The notes: a model not told the origin generated them from the letters alone. 10,814 nucleotides of DNA from an uncultured Desulfobacterales bacterium (GCA_945787595.1 CALZJV010000489.1:2250-13063), one strand, 5' to 3'. Counted from the first letter of the stretch, positions 1-6,825 are shown. A program made the numbers and translations.

Positions 1-34
1 CCATATCACCCCTCTCTCCGAGCTGTAGGCTCTT

Positions 35-50
35 AGGCTCTACGAGCCGG
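35..50. repeat. 16-base word shared in inverted orientation with 8790-8805
   Basis: The 16 bases here are the reverse complement of 8790-8805 with 15 of 16 positions matching (core AGGCTCTACGAGCCGG). The surrounding 1-100 is GC-rich, and CCGGG (70-74) and CCCGG (84-88) could form a small stem. I see no reading frame in 1-100 that I would call a gene. The match suggests a dispersed intergenic repeat whose far copy lies on the opposite strand after hmcF. Confidence 0.45.
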
Positions 51-100
51 AAGCCGGGGTGGACCAAAGCCGGGCCCTCTGGACCCGGATCTTTACTTGT

Positions 101-128
101 TATTTGGAGCTTGGAATTTGGGAATTTA
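101..128. repeat. Heptanucleotide repeat, four units
   Basis: Four successive 7-base units are in phase, for example TATTTGG, AGCTTGG and AATTTGG; the last unit (GAATTTA) is more diverged. The same TTTGG/GGAATTT words return in 8721-8755. It is AT-rich and non-coding. It belongs to the 7/8-base repeat family found in most gaps of this window. Confidence 0.6.
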
Positions 129-222
129 AAGATGCACCCAAGCCTCCTCCAGTGGCAAACCAATCGCAAGTTCTACGGGAGTGGATTCTTTGTTTTAAGC
201 GCCACTGTGCGCACTTGCCTTT

Positions 223-252
223 TTGACATTGTGTATTACCATAAATTCATAT
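223..252 (+). promoter_or_regulatory. Possible sigma-70 promoter for the hsp20 gene
   Basis: A perfect -35 hexamer TTGACA (223-228) is followed 18 bases later by TCATAT (247-252), a poor -10 match (3 of 6). It would start transcription near 259, giving a leader of about 95 nucleotides. No CIRCE element was seen. The weak -10 makes this only a candidate; a start further upstream is also possible. Confidence 0.3.
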
Positions 253-355
253 TCGGAGAAAAATTCCGAACTGGAAAATGTACCCAACATCCATTTTGGA
301 TGATTTAGATTTTATACTAATATTACCTGAGTACTCACGGGAGGTGATGGTTATG
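252..355 (+). promoter_or_regulatory. Structured 5' leader hiding the hsp20 ribosome binding site (RNA thermometer candidate)
   Basis: Three successive hairpins can be drawn. Hairpin I pairs TTCGGA (252-257) with TCCGAA (265-270). Hairpin II pairs CATCCA (288-293) with TGGATG (297-302). Hairpin III pairs ATTACCT (322-328) with AGGTGAT (342-348), seven pairs including one G-U, and buries the Shine-Dalgarno GGAGGTG (340-346) just before the ATG at 353. A short, wobble-containing stem over the ribosome site is how known thermometers of small heat shock genes work. The canonical ROSE U(U/C)GCU motif is absent, so this is an inference from base pairing. If transcription starts near 259, hairpin I would be lost. 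Confidence 0.45.
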
Positions 356-655
356 GCTGAGGAAAAATTCAAGATGGCCGCGGATGTGTGTTCTTATGTG
401 GATGATGATAGGCAAAATCTAAACCTTGAAATCAACATCCCGGGCGTCAAAAAAGAAGATATTAACCTGAAAATGCTTGATGACAGTTTTAGCCTGGCAG
501 CGCCCAGGGATGACTTTGATTATGTTACCACATCTGCTTTTTGTTGTCCGGTCAACGCTAAAGAGGCTTCAGCGCACTATGAAGATGGTGTTCTCAAGAT
601 TTCAGTTCCTTTTAAAGACCCTATGGAAGGTGCGCACCAAGTCAGCATAAGTTAA
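353..655 (+). CDS. Small heat shock protein, Hsp20/alpha-crystallin family
   Basis: A 100-residue ATP-independent cytoplasmic holdase. The alpha-crystallin domain covers nearly the whole chain: IPGV at 29-32 and the signature A-x-Y-x-D-GVL at 74-81, followed by KISVPF. The end, V-S-I (97-99), fits the C-terminal I/V-x-I/V anchor that links dimers into oligomers. The N-terminal arm is very short, so oligomers may be small. The start at 353 is chosen because GGAGGTG lies six bases upstream; the frame stays open back to 278 and an ATG at 347 is also in frame, but that ATG touches the Shine-Dalgarno. Vicinal cysteines C64-C65 sit where many relatives have F-x-LP; this is unusual and could be redox-sensitive. 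The gene is monocistronic, bounded by a leader hairpin and a terminator. Confidence 0.88.
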   Translation: MAEEKFKMAADVCSYVDDDRQNLNLEINIPGVKKEDINLKMLDDSFSLAAPRDDFDYVTTSAFCCPVNAKEASAHYEDGVLKISVPFKDPMEGAHQVSIS

Positions 656-680
656 TTGCAAATTTTATCGGATGCTTTCA

Positions 681-717
681 AAAAGGCAGAGTCCCGAAGG
701 GACGCTGCCTTTTTTTT
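681..717 (+). terminator. Intrinsic terminator of hsp20
   Basis: GGCAG (685-689) and GTCCC (691-695) pair with GGGAC (699-703) and CTGCC (705-709) around a GAA loop, with a single A/G mismatch inside the stem. Flanking A and T runs extend the pairing, and seven or more T follow (711-717). It lies 26 bases after the hsp20 stop and separates it from the regulator-hmc unit. Confidence 0.9.
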
Positions 718-844
718 ATACCGTTCACCCACTGAGCATGCCGGACAGGTTTGTTTTTTTCAGTAAATCTTCCAAAATGCCCTGACGTAATGATAACTAA
801 ACGCTTATATGACCGTTGTCCGGTACCAGTGTGCCATATTTTCC

Positions 845-874
845 TACTGTTTCAGTATGAAAATTTAGCGCTAA
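845..874. promoter_or_regulatory. Two short palindromes in the spacer before the regulator
   Basis: TACTG-TTT-CAGTA (845-857) and the perfect 10-base palindrome TTAGCGCTAA (865-874) lie about 160-190 bases upstream of the regulator start, followed by a very AT-rich tract (about 885-935) with A runs that could act as an UP-like element. They could be protein-binding sites. Palindromes of this length also occur by chance, so confidence is low. No gene is seen in 718-1031. Confidence 0.25.
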
Positions 875-952
875 TAGATCTCTAACATACTAAAAAAATT
901 AGGAAAAAAAATTTTAAGAATTTTAAAAAAAATATTGACATTTGGTCCTATT

Positions 953-1021
953 CTTGACAAAAAATGTCGACAACTATCTTGATAAAAAGAGTCAAGAAGT
1001 TTCCCGACTAAAAAAGTCAGG
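953..1021 (+). promoter_or_regulatory. Twin IscR-type-1-like dyads before the Rrf2/IscR-like regulator
   Basis: Dyad 1, CTTGACAAAAAATGTCGAC (953-971), and dyad 2, CCCGACTAAAAAAGTCAGG (1003-1021), share the form SYY-GAC-W-AAAAA-W-GTC-RRS. Their centres (962 and 1012) are 50 bases apart, close to five helical turns, on the same face of the DNA. The E. coli IscR type 1 consensus has the core GACTRWWWYAGTC with SYY and RRS flanks; dyad 2 departs from it in that stretch at one position. A -35-like TTGACA (954-959) overlaps dyad 1, with a weak TATCTT at 975-980 (15-base spacing). Binding here would fit autoregulation and hmc control. The regulatory role is inference. Confidence 0.55.
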
Positions 1022-1031
1022 ATTATGCATC

Positions 1032-1478
1032 ATGCCGATTACGCCAAAAAAAAATCAGTATGCCCTGCGGGCTATCTTTGAACTGGCCAAGCACCGGGGC
1101 AAAGGCCCCAAAAAAATCTCTGAAATTGCCGAAGTTCAATCCATCCCACTACGCTTTCTGGAGGTCATCCTCGGCCAACTCAAAGGCAGCGGTCTGGTGG
1201 AATCCAAACGGGGGTTTTATGGGGGATATTCTCTGACCCGATCTGCTGACAAAATCAGTGTGGGAGATGTGCTCAGGTTTATGGATAAACCGATAACCGC
1301 TGAGCACTGCGGAGCCTGTGTGTCCAAGAGTAATTGCCCGTTCAGCGGCAATTGTGCTTTCGCCTCGATGTGGAATCGAGTTAATGAGGCGATATTTGAT
1401 ATTTATGACAGCACAACCATCCAGGATCTCCTTAACAACGAGAAACGTATACACCGGAGAAAACCAGAAGCCGGTTAA
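1032..1478 (+). CDS. rrf2: Rrf2-family transcriptional regulator, IscR-like Fe-S type
   Basis: A 148-residue winged-helix regulator. Residues 8-70 form the DNA-binding domain: YALRAIFELA, the recognition region I-S-E-I-A ... FLE-x-IL-x-QLK, and the wing G-x-YGGY-x-L (61-68). The effector region has C93, C96, C102 and C108; C96-x5-C102-x5-C108 is the IscR ligand spacing, so a [2Fe-2S] or [4Fe-4S] sensor is likely. E44 aligns with the IscR glutamate (E43) that governs site choice. Start: ATG at 1032 with AGGA nine bases upstream; the frame is open to a TTG at 942, but that extension covers the promoter and dyads. hmcA follows 34 bases later, so co-transcription is likely. In D. vulgaris the founding rrf2 gene lies in the hmc operon; here the position is upstream, and strict orthology is not shown. 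Confidence 0.88.
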   Translation: MPITPKKNQYALRAIFELAKHRGKGPKKISEIAEVQSIPLRFLEVILGQLKGSGLVESKRGFYGGYSLTRSADKISVGDVLRFMDKPITAEHCGACVSKSNCPFSGNCAFASMWNRVNEAIFDIYDSTTIQDLLNNEKRIHRRKPEAG

Positions 1479-1487
1479 TGGGTTAAT
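1472..1487. repeat. Two octanucleotide units across the regulator stop codon
   Basis: CGGTTAAT (1472-1479) is followed directly by GGGTTAAT (1480-1487). The first unit contains the TAA stop of the regulator. Such a short pair could be chance, but it matches the GGTT-type units in the other gaps of the operon. Confidence 0.35.
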
Positions 1488-1512
1488 GTAATAAAAGGTA
1501 AGGATATAACTC

Positions 1513-3120
1513 ATGGAGAAGGGAAGAGCACTTTTACGCTGGAACGCTATTCTAGTTGCGATTGTGACAGTTCTAATTTTAATGAACAGCGCCGCGGTTT
1601 TTGGAGTTAAAACCCAGCCTAAAAAGACGCCTGAAATCCGGGTTGACATCATTCACATCGATTCCATGAATGTCTTTGGCAAACTTGAAAGACCTTCGGT
1701 GACATTTCTTCATCAAAAGCATACCGATGCGCTTGAAAAGAAAGATAAGGACTGTGCGGCCTGCCATTTGTCCGAAAAAGAGCCGGCACTGGATAGAGAA
1801 CGAATGTCTACCCTGTATATGCGGCTTAAAAATACCTCCAAGCAAGAAGTCCTGGATATTTACCACGAAAACTGTATTACCTGCCACAAAGAAACCAAGG
1901 CTGCCAAAGAACCCAGCGGCCCGCTTGAGTGTGGTGGATGCCACCAGGACCAGGTAACCGTGATCTCTTCCTGGCGTCCCATCGGCATGGATAAGTCTTT
2001 GCACTATCGTCATTCAAAAGCCCAGGACAAAAAGTGTGAGACGTGTCATCACGAGTTTAACGAGAACACCAAGAAGCTTTTCTATGCCAAGGGAAAAGAA
2101 GGCACGTGTCGCTATTGCCACGGTGAAAAAAAGGAAGACAACCGGATTTCAATGCGTCTGGCGTCACATATCGCCTGTATCGATTGTCACCGCAGGACAA
2201 TTGCCAAAAACGAAAGTGCCGGACCCTATAACTGCAACGGCTGCCACGAACCCGACGAACAGAAACTGATCGAAACGGTGAAAGATGTTCCGCGCATGAA
2301 GCTTGACCAACCCGACTTTGTGTTTGTTAAAAGCGCTGCTTCCAAGAATAAAAAGTCGAATCCTTCGGCGCGAATGAATCTTGTGCCGTTCAATCATCAA
2401 GCCCATGAAAAATATAATGATTCCTGCCGGGTTTGCCACCATGCGGCGCTTGATGATTGCGTGCAATGTCACTCTCTTGCAGGGTTAAAAGAGGGAGATA
2501 ATGTGACGCTCCAGCAGTCCATGCATCGGTTAAAGGTGAATCAAAGCTGTATGGGGTGTCATGAAGCCAAACTAAATAATCAGATCTGTGCCGGCTGTCA
2601 CACGTCCTTTGAAAAAAAGCGCCAGCAAGGTACCGACGCCTGTGTCAATTGCCATATGGTTCCGACTTCGCGGATCACCAATGAGGTTCAGCTGGCAGAG
2701 GAGAAAATGCTGGCCGCCGAAACCCTTGAAGCCCGTGACGCCGTTACCGTAACGTATGGTGACCAGGACATTCCGGAGACCGTCGTCATCGAGGCCTTGA
2801 CGAATCAATATGAACCGGTAAAGCTTCCACACCGTAAAATTGTCAAAACACTGTTCAATAACATCAAAAATAACAGACTGGCGAATTATTTTCACTACGA
2901 AAAAGGGACGATTTGCCAGGGTTGCCACCACAACAGCCCGGCAGCGAAAAAACCGCCCAATTGTGCGAGCTGCCATGGTAGGCCCTTCAACGAAAAAGAT
3001 CCTTTTAAGCCCGGATTGATGGCCGCCTATCACAGGCAATGTATGGAGTGCCATAAAGCGATGGATATTAAGAAGCCGGTTTCAACCAATTGTATCGCAT
3101 GTCACGCAAAAAAATCATGA
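1513..3120 (+). CDS. hmcA: HmcA, 16-haem high-molecular-weight cytochrome c
   Basis: A 535-residue periplasmic electron carrier, the entry point of the Hmc complex; it accepts electrons from c3 cytochromes and hydrogenases. An N-terminal signal or anchor segment (hydrophobic about 12-30, after K/R residues) targets it to the periplasm. Sixteen CxxCH haem sites are present, beginning at residues 81, 121, 140, 175, 199, 222, 241, 305, 316, 346, 359, 377, 468, 484, 510 and 527. They fall in groups of 7, 5 and 4, separated by haem-free stretches at about 246-304 and 382-467. Many extra histidines, such as CHH after sites 4, 8 and 13, fit bis-His haem ligation. Haem number and length match D. vulgaris HmcA. 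The start has AGGA eight bases upstream. Confidence 0.95.
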   Translation: MEKGRALLRWNAILVAIVTVLILMNSAAVFGVKTQPKKTPEIRVDIIHIDSMNVFGKLERPSVTFLHQKHTDALEKKDKDCAACHLSEKEPALDRERMSTLYMRLKNTSKQEVLDIYHENCITCHKETKAAKEPSGPLECGGCHQDQVTVISSWRPIGMDKSLHYRHSKAQDKKCETCHHEFNENTKKLFYAKGKEGTCRYCHGEKKEDNRISMRLASHIACIDCHRRTIAKNESAGPYNCNGCHEPDEQKLIETVKDVPRMKLDQPDFVFVKSAASKNKKSNPSARMNLVPFNHQAHEKYNDSCRVCHHAALDDCVQCHSLAGLKEGDNVTLQQSMHRLKVNQSCMGCHEAKLNNQICAGCHTSFEKKRQQGTDACVNCHMVPTSRITNEVQLAEEKMLAAETLEARDAVTVTYGDQDIPETVVIEALTNQYEPVKLPHRKIVKTLFNNIKNNRLANYFHYEKGTICQGCHHNSPAAKKPPNCASCHGRPFNEKDPFKPGLMAAYHRQCMECHKAMDIKKPVSTNCIACHAKKS

Positions 3121-3136
3121 ATGGGTAACCCTGCAG

Positions 3137-3175
3137 AGGTTCCGAGGTTCAGGGTTCCAAGGTTCATGGGTTAAC
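3137..3175. repeat. GGTTC octad repeat after hmcA
   Basis: Five units of mostly 8 bases follow each other, such as AGGTTCCG, AGGTTCAG and AGGTTCAT, with one 7-base unit. It opens the 216-base hmcA-hmcB gap, which has no credible gene; an ATG at 3121 gives only 17 residues. The gap also holds a small GC stem CCGTG/CACGG (3219-3234) and two copies of GGGTAACC (3123-3130 and 3284-3291). Confidence 0.65.
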
Positions 3176-3287
3176 GTCCAATCTGAGACGTTGATTCGTG
3201 ACCCGGAACCTACCGCGACCGTGCCGCGTCACGGCGGGAGGGAAACCGTAGAGAGAATAGAACGATTTAAAGATATTACGGCAGGGT

Positions 3288-3315
3288 AACCTTGAACGGT
3301 GAACCTTGAACCGAT
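3288..3315. repeat. Heptad repeat before hmcB, inverted relative to 3137-3175
   Basis: Four 7-base units in phase (AACCTTG, AACGGTG, AACCTTG, AACCGAT). Their reverse complement contains GGTTCAAGGTTC, nearly the GGTTCCAAGGTTC seen at 3153-3165. The two blocks can therefore pair, making the hmcA-hmcB gap a potential long hairpin. The ribosome binding site of hmcB (AAGAGGT, 3324-3330) lies just outside. Confidence 0.65.
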
Positions 3316-3336
3316 CACTAGTTAAGAGGTAAATTT

Positions 3337-4440
3337 ATGTCAATTTCACGGAGAAAGTTTCTCGGCTGGCTGGGCGCTGCCGGTTTTGGCACCGCATTGG
3401 GCAATACCGCACAAGCTGCTTCCAACAAGCATTTTGACGGTTATCCCGATAGCAACGCTGTGCTTTTTGACAACACCCGCTGCATCGGCTGCCGCAAATG
3501 CGAAGAAGGCTGCAACCGTGTCAATGATCTGCCGGAACCGGAACGTCCGTTTAGCGACCTTTCCTTGCTGGACACCAAACGCCGAACCACGGCCAAATCA
3601 TACACGGTTGTCAACCGCTATGATGACACCGAAAGCGAGAAAGGCCCGCTGTACCGCAAAGACCAGTGCAACCACTGCCTTGAACCGGCTTGTGCCTCCG
3701 CATGTTTTGTGCGGGCATTTACCAAAACTAAAACCGGCGCAGTCGTTTACGATGCATCGGTTTGTGTGGGCTGCCGCTATTGTATGATTGCCTGCCCTTT
3801 CGAAATACCGACCTATGAATATGACAATGCGTTTTCTCCTCGGGTGATGAAATGCACCATGTGTTATCCGCGAATTTCCAAGGGATTGCTGCCCGGATGT
3901 GTCGAGGCCTGCCCAACCGAAGCCCTTACATATGGAAAGCGTGAGGATTTGTTAACGATCGGGCGCGAGCGTATCGCCAAATTCCCGGAGCGATACGTGG
4001 ATCACATATATGGTGAGAATGAAATGGGCGGTACCAGCTGGCTTTACCTGTCCGCAGTTTCTTTCAAGGACGTCGGGATGAGAGAAGATCTTGGCGTGAC
4101 ACCGGCACCCAAGCTTACTGCCGGAGCTCTAAGCGCTGTGCCGATGGTTGTTGGACTCTGGCCGGTTCTTTTAACCGGCATTTATGCCATTAACCAAAGA
4201 AAAGGAAAAATTGAGAGACAGGAGAAAGAACAGGCTGTTACCGCTGCATTAGAAAAAGCCCGCACCGAGGCCGAAGCCAAGCTTTCCGAAGCAATGGAAA
4301 AGGCCGAAAAGGAAAAAACTACGGCCATCGAATCCGCCGTCAGCAAAGCCCTTGAAGAAGCGGCCAAAGCATCTGAAGAAGACGCCGGCGATACAGCAGC
4401 TGAGGATGCCGACAAGAAGTCGAGCAAGGAGGATTCCTGA
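3337..4440 (+). CDS. hmcB: HmcB, Tat-exported 4x[4Fe-4S] ferredoxin-like subunit with membrane anchor
   Basis: A 367-residue protein that passes electrons from HmcA to the membrane subunits. The twin-arginine motif S-R-R-K-F-L (4-9) and a hydrophobic stretch to A-Q-A-A (25-28) form a Tat signal. Four cysteine groups follow: C49/52/55/59, C111/114/119/123, C143/146/149/153 and C173/176/188/192. These 16 cysteines suit four [4Fe-4S] clusters of the DmsB/NrfC fold. A single membrane span lies at about 262-286. The remaining 80 or so residues are a Lys/Glu/Ala-rich probable coiled coil (about 290-345) and an acidic tail, which should lie in the cytoplasm. Total length is close to that of D. vulgaris HmcB. 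AAGAGGT lies six bases before the ATG. The stop overlaps the hmcC start (TGATG), implying translational coupling. Confidence 0.93.
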   Translation: MSISRRKFLGWLGAAGFGTALGNTAQAASNKHFDGYPDSNAVLFDNTRCIGCRKCEEGCNRVNDLPEPERPFSDLSLLDTKRRTTAKSYTVVNRYDDTESEKGPLYRKDQCNHCLEPACASACFVRAFTKTKTGAVVYDASVCVGCRYCMIACPFEIPTYEYDNAFSPRVMKCTMCYPRISKGLLPGCVEACPTEALTYGKREDLLTIGRERIAKFPERYVDHIYGENEMGGTSWLYLSAVSFKDVGMREDLGVTPAPKLTAGALSAVPMVVGLWPVLLTGIYAINQRKGKIERQEKEQAVTAALEKARTEAEAKLSEAMEKAEKEKTTAIESAVSKALEEAAKASEEDAGDTAAEDADKKSSKEDS

Positions 4441-5555
4441 TGTCTGATGAAGCCACGACCACCGGCAAATCTTATTTGACACCATTTAATGTTATTGCCG
4501 GAATCATCATTATTATTGGTCTATTTGTTACGGTCTTGCGATTTACCAAAGGATTGGGCGCCGTCACCAATCTTTCCGATTACAACCCCTGGGGGATTTG
4601 GATCGGTTTTGATCTGCTGGTCGGCGTCGCCCTAGCGGCCGGTGGGTTTGTCACTTCCGCCGCCGTCTATATTTTCGGCATGAAGAAATACCATTCCGCG
4701 GTCAGACCTGCCATCTTAACCGGATTTTTAGGCTACGCCATGGTTGTTGTGGCACTCAATTATGATGTCGGCAGACCCTGGCGCCTGCCGTACCCCTTTG
4801 TCATGCAGCAGGGAACCACATCCCTCTTATTTGAAGTGGCTGCCTGCGTGGCCCTGTACCTCACGGTTTTGTTTGTAGAATTTTCACCGGCGGCTCTGGA
4901 ATGGCTTGGTCTGAAAAAAGCGCGCAATATCATTATCAAGCTAACGCTATTGCTCACCATCTTCGGATCGAAGCTGCACCCGCTCTGGTACTCACCGTAT
5001 ATAACAGTATTTTTCTTCGTGTCCGCTATCATTGCAGGTCTTTCCATGGTTATTTTTGAAAGTACGCTGTCTCATCACTACTTTGCTGATAAAATGGATG
5101 AGGCCCATTTAAAAGAAAAAGATGATATTGCTTTGGGCTTCGGTAAAGCCGCTTCCTTCGTTCTCGCCGGTTATTTCATCATCAAGGTGCTCGGGATATC
5201 CGAGGGCAACAACTGGCACCTGCTGGGCACATCCTATGGCATCTGGTTCCTGGTGGAATTGCTGGGTTTTATAGCCCTGCCTTGTTTTTTCTATGCCATC
5301 GGCGTGCGTGAGAAGAACCTGAAAATAATCAAATGGACGGCTGCCTGGACCGTACTTGGCATCATTCTCAATCGGCTGAATGTTGGCCTGATTGCATTTA
5401 ACTGGCATCTGCCGTCGAGCGAACGCTATTTCCCGCACTGGATGGAAATTGCGATTTCCGTTTTCCTGGTAACCGTCGGATTGGTTGTATTTCGCTTTGT
5501 CGTTAGCCGCATGCCGATTATGTATGCCCATCCGGATTATGAGGATGAGCATTAG
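4440..5555 (+). CDS. hmcC: HmcC, NrfD/PsrC-family integral membrane subunit
   Basis: A 371-residue polytopic protein forming the membrane core of the complex, related to NrfD, HybB and DsrP. Hydrophobic segments fall at about 15-34, 52-74, 89-108, 126-147, 162-176 (short), 183-207, 233-252, 266-288, 297-317 and 336-356. Family marks include YNPWGIWIGFD (48-58), LNYDVGRPWR (106-115) and KLHPLWYSP (178-186). Odd: relatives, as I recall them, carry a TMHQSSLG-type stretch before KLHPLW; here residue G176 runs straight into S177, so about 20 residues seem absent and the fifth span is short. The start overlaps the hmcB stop by one base. Whether quinone is a substrate is not shown by the sequence. 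Confidence 0.92.
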   Translation: MSDEATTTGKSYLTPFNVIAGIIIIIGLFVTVLRFTKGLGAVTNLSDYNPWGIWIGFDLLVGVALAAGGFVTSAAVYIFGMKKYHSAVRPAILTGFLGYAMVVVALNYDVGRPWRLPYPFVMQQGTTSLLFEVAACVALYLTVLFVEFSPAALEWLGLKKARNIIIKLTLLLTIFGSKLHPLWYSPYITVFFFVSAIIAGLSMVIFESTLSHHYFADKMDEAHLKEKDDIALGFGKAASFVLAGYFIIKVLGISEGNNWHLLGTSYGIWFLVELLGFIALPCFFYAIGVREKNLKIIKWTAAWTVLGIILNRLNVGLIAFNWHLPSSERYFPHWMEIAISVFLVTVGLVVFRFVVSRMPIMYAHPDYEDEH

Positions 5556-5627
5556 AGATTTGATTTACGATTGCCAACCAACTGTGAGAAATGAAGCACA
5601 CGCGGGATTTACTTTACAGCCCAGCCG

Positions 5628-5647
5628 CCGGCCAAAAAAACGGCCGG
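5628..5647 (+). other. Perfect 6-base-pair GC stem-loop after hmcC
   Basis: CCGGCC (5628-5633) pairs with GGCCGG (5642-5647) around a loop of seven A and one C. No T run follows on the + strand, so it does not look like a terminator. A second small stem, GAAAC (5661-5665) with GTTTC (5673-5677), lies downstream. Such stems could protect the upstream mRNA end or mark a processing site in the 233-base hmcC-hmcD gap. Function is inferred. Confidence 0.45.
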
Positions 5648-5692
5648 TCTGATCGAAAAAGAAACTGATGAAGTTTCACACGAGCAATTAAC

Positions 5693-5720
5693 AAATAACA
5701 AATAACATATAACAAATAAC
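5693..5720. repeat. AAATAAC heptad repeat between hmcC and hmcD
   Basis: Four 7-base units in tandem: AAATAAC at 5693, 5700 and 5714, and the variant ATATAAC at 5707. The same heptad occurs at 8656-8662 in the gap after hmcF. The remainder of the gap holds the stem-loops listed above and no reading frame I can support before hmcD. Confidence 0.75.
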
Positions 5721-5788
5721 TTAACGATGATAAGGTCTAATGGACTCAATTTTGATAAATACATTGAACCACATTATAGGGTGACAAG

Positions 5789-5926
5789 ATGGAAGGGACC
5801 ATTCATACCCTGCAAGATTATATGCTCCACACCGAAAACATCACCTACATTTTAATCGTAGGAGCGCTTGTCGGCATAACGTTTTTCTATCGTTTTCTGA
5901 CAGACAGAGACGATGATGAAAAGTGA
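5789..5926 (+). CDS. hmcD: HmcD, 45-residue membrane peptide of the Hmc complex
   Basis: This frame encodes 45 residues starting MEGTIHTLQDYM, with one membrane span at about 18-37 (ITYILIVGALVGITFFYRF) and a strongly acidic, hydrophilic end (TDRDDDEK). Size, single span and position between hmcC and hmcE match the small HmcD subunit of D. vulgaris (about 5.8 kDa). An AGGGTGA sequence (5778-5784) lies just before the ATG. The positive R35 with the acidic tail leaves topology uncertain. Its exact role in the complex is unknown; it is probably a structural subunit. It is short enough to be missed by standard gene callers. Confidence 0.85.
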   Translation: MEGTIHTLQDYMLHTENITYILIVGALVGITFFYRFLTDRDDDEK

Positions 5927-5979
5927 GAATTGAATGTGGGATATATTTTGTAGCTTTCGCACGGAAGACGATATAATAT

Positions 5980-6110
5980 AGGCTTTCAGATAAAGTTTTT
6001 AGTCCTCTTTCAGCGGACTAGAAGGAGTCACCCTGAGAACGGCATACAAATAGTGCGTTGTCGAAGGGTGGCGACTGATAACACAGCCCAAAAACTTTAT
6101 TCGGAAGGCT
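5980..6110. repeat. Nested inverted-repeat element (MITE- or REP-like) between hmcD and hmcE
   Basis: The outer arms, 5980-6000 and 6090-6110, match as inverted repeats in 17 of 21 positions, with an 11-base perfect core (ATAAAGTTTTT at 5990-6000, AAAAACTTTAT at 6090-6100). Inside, AGTCACCCT (6026-6034) pairs with AGGGTGGCGACT (6065-6076) apart from a 3-base bulge, and TAGTCC/GGACTA (6000-6005, 6015-6020) forms a further stem. The inner words CACCCTGAG and GTCGAAGGGTG resemble REP-like hairpins known from many bacteria. It fills most of the 205-base gap. No coding capacity and no clear target duplication were seen. Confidence 0.65.
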
Positions 6111-6131
6111 TTAGATTCAAAGGAGCAACAT

Positions 6132-6809
6132 ATGTATGAATTTGTTACCGGCCCTCTGGCCTGGCTGTCATTTGCCGTCTTTTTTATCGGGCTGATTGTC
6201 CGCACGGTGCTGTACATTAAGGGGCTCGATTGGAAACTTGACCGTGTGACCTATTCGGTCAATACCTTTTATGGAGTTAAAGGTGCCGTTCGTTCCATTG
6301 TTTTCTGGTTGTTTCCCTGGGCAACCCATAGCTACCGTAACAATTCCTGGTTTACTTTATGGGTATTTTTAATGCACATCGGCCTGTTGCTCACCCCCGT
6401 ATTCCTGCTGGGGCACAATATTCTGCTGAGAGAGAGATTGGGATTCAGCCTCTGGACCCTGCCGGAGGGAGTGTCGGATGTCCTGACGATCCTTGTGATC
6501 GTGGCCGTGGTTTTTTTGATTTTGCGCCGCATCGCTCTGCCGGAGGTCAGACTCATTACGACGGCATATGATTACTTGATGATTGCCATTGCCGTAGCCC
6601 CTTTTATTACCGGGTTTATCGCCTCTCACGGGGCATCGAATTATAATTTCTGGATCATTGCCCACGTCATTTGCGGTGAAATCGTTTTGGTGGCGATACC
6701 GTTCACCAAGCTTTCCCATTTTATTCTTTTTTTTCTTTCCAGAGCACAGCTTGGCATGGACTACGGAATCAAACGAGGCGGTATGAAAAGCAAGGGTATA
6801 GCGTGGTAG
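6132..6809 (+). CDS. hmcE: HmcE, NarI-like integral membrane subunit
   Basis: A 225-residue membrane protein with about five spans (9-29, 74-95, 113-132, 143-165, 174-200). It resembles the NarI gamma-subunit type of b-cytochromes. Histidines lie at 66, 82, 95, 166, 178 and 196; H82 and H95 in the second span and H178 and H196 in the last span have the layout of possible haem b ligands, but haem binding is not proven from sequence. Length matches D. vulgaris HmcE. A strong AAAGGAG (6119-6125) lies six bases before the ATG. It probably forms the membrane path with HmcC and HmcD towards HmcF. Confidence 0.9.
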   Translation: MYEFVTGPLAWLSFAVFFIGLIVRTVLYIKGLDWKLDRVTYSVNTFYGVKGAVRSIVFWLFPWATHSYRNNSWFTLWVFLMHIGLLLTPVFLLGHNILLRERLGFSLWTLPEGVSDVLTILVIVAVVFLILRRIALPEVRLITTAYDYLMIAIAVAPFITGFIASHGASNYNFWIIAHVICGEIVLVAIPFTKLSHFILFFLSRAQLGMDYGIKRGGMKSKGIAW

Positions 6810-6825
6810 GGCAGCTTCGCTTAAT

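Noticed and set aside
151..218. Possible pseudoknot: AGTGGC/GCCACT and GCAAGT/ACTTGC in interleaved order
   Set aside because: Six-base complementary pairs within about 70 bases are expected by chance, and no RNA family or gene context supports it.
278..352. Longer Hsp20 starting at 278
   Set aside because: No ribosome site at 278, the extra 25 residues lack family resemblance, and GGAGGTG is placed ideally for the ATG at 353.
942..1031. N-terminal extension of the regulator from a TTG at 942
   Set aside because: It would add 30 residues not typical of Rrf2 proteins and would cover the TTGACA hexamer and both dyads; the ATG at 1032 has a ribosome site and gives the normal start of the fold.
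1149..1652. Minus-strand open frame of 167 codons over the regulator and hmcA start
   Set aside because: It lies opposite two well-supported genes and its translation shows no recognisable domain.
5628..5647. Terminator after hmcC
   Set aside because: The stem is perfect but no T run follows, and hmcD, hmcE and hmcF continue the same complex downstream.
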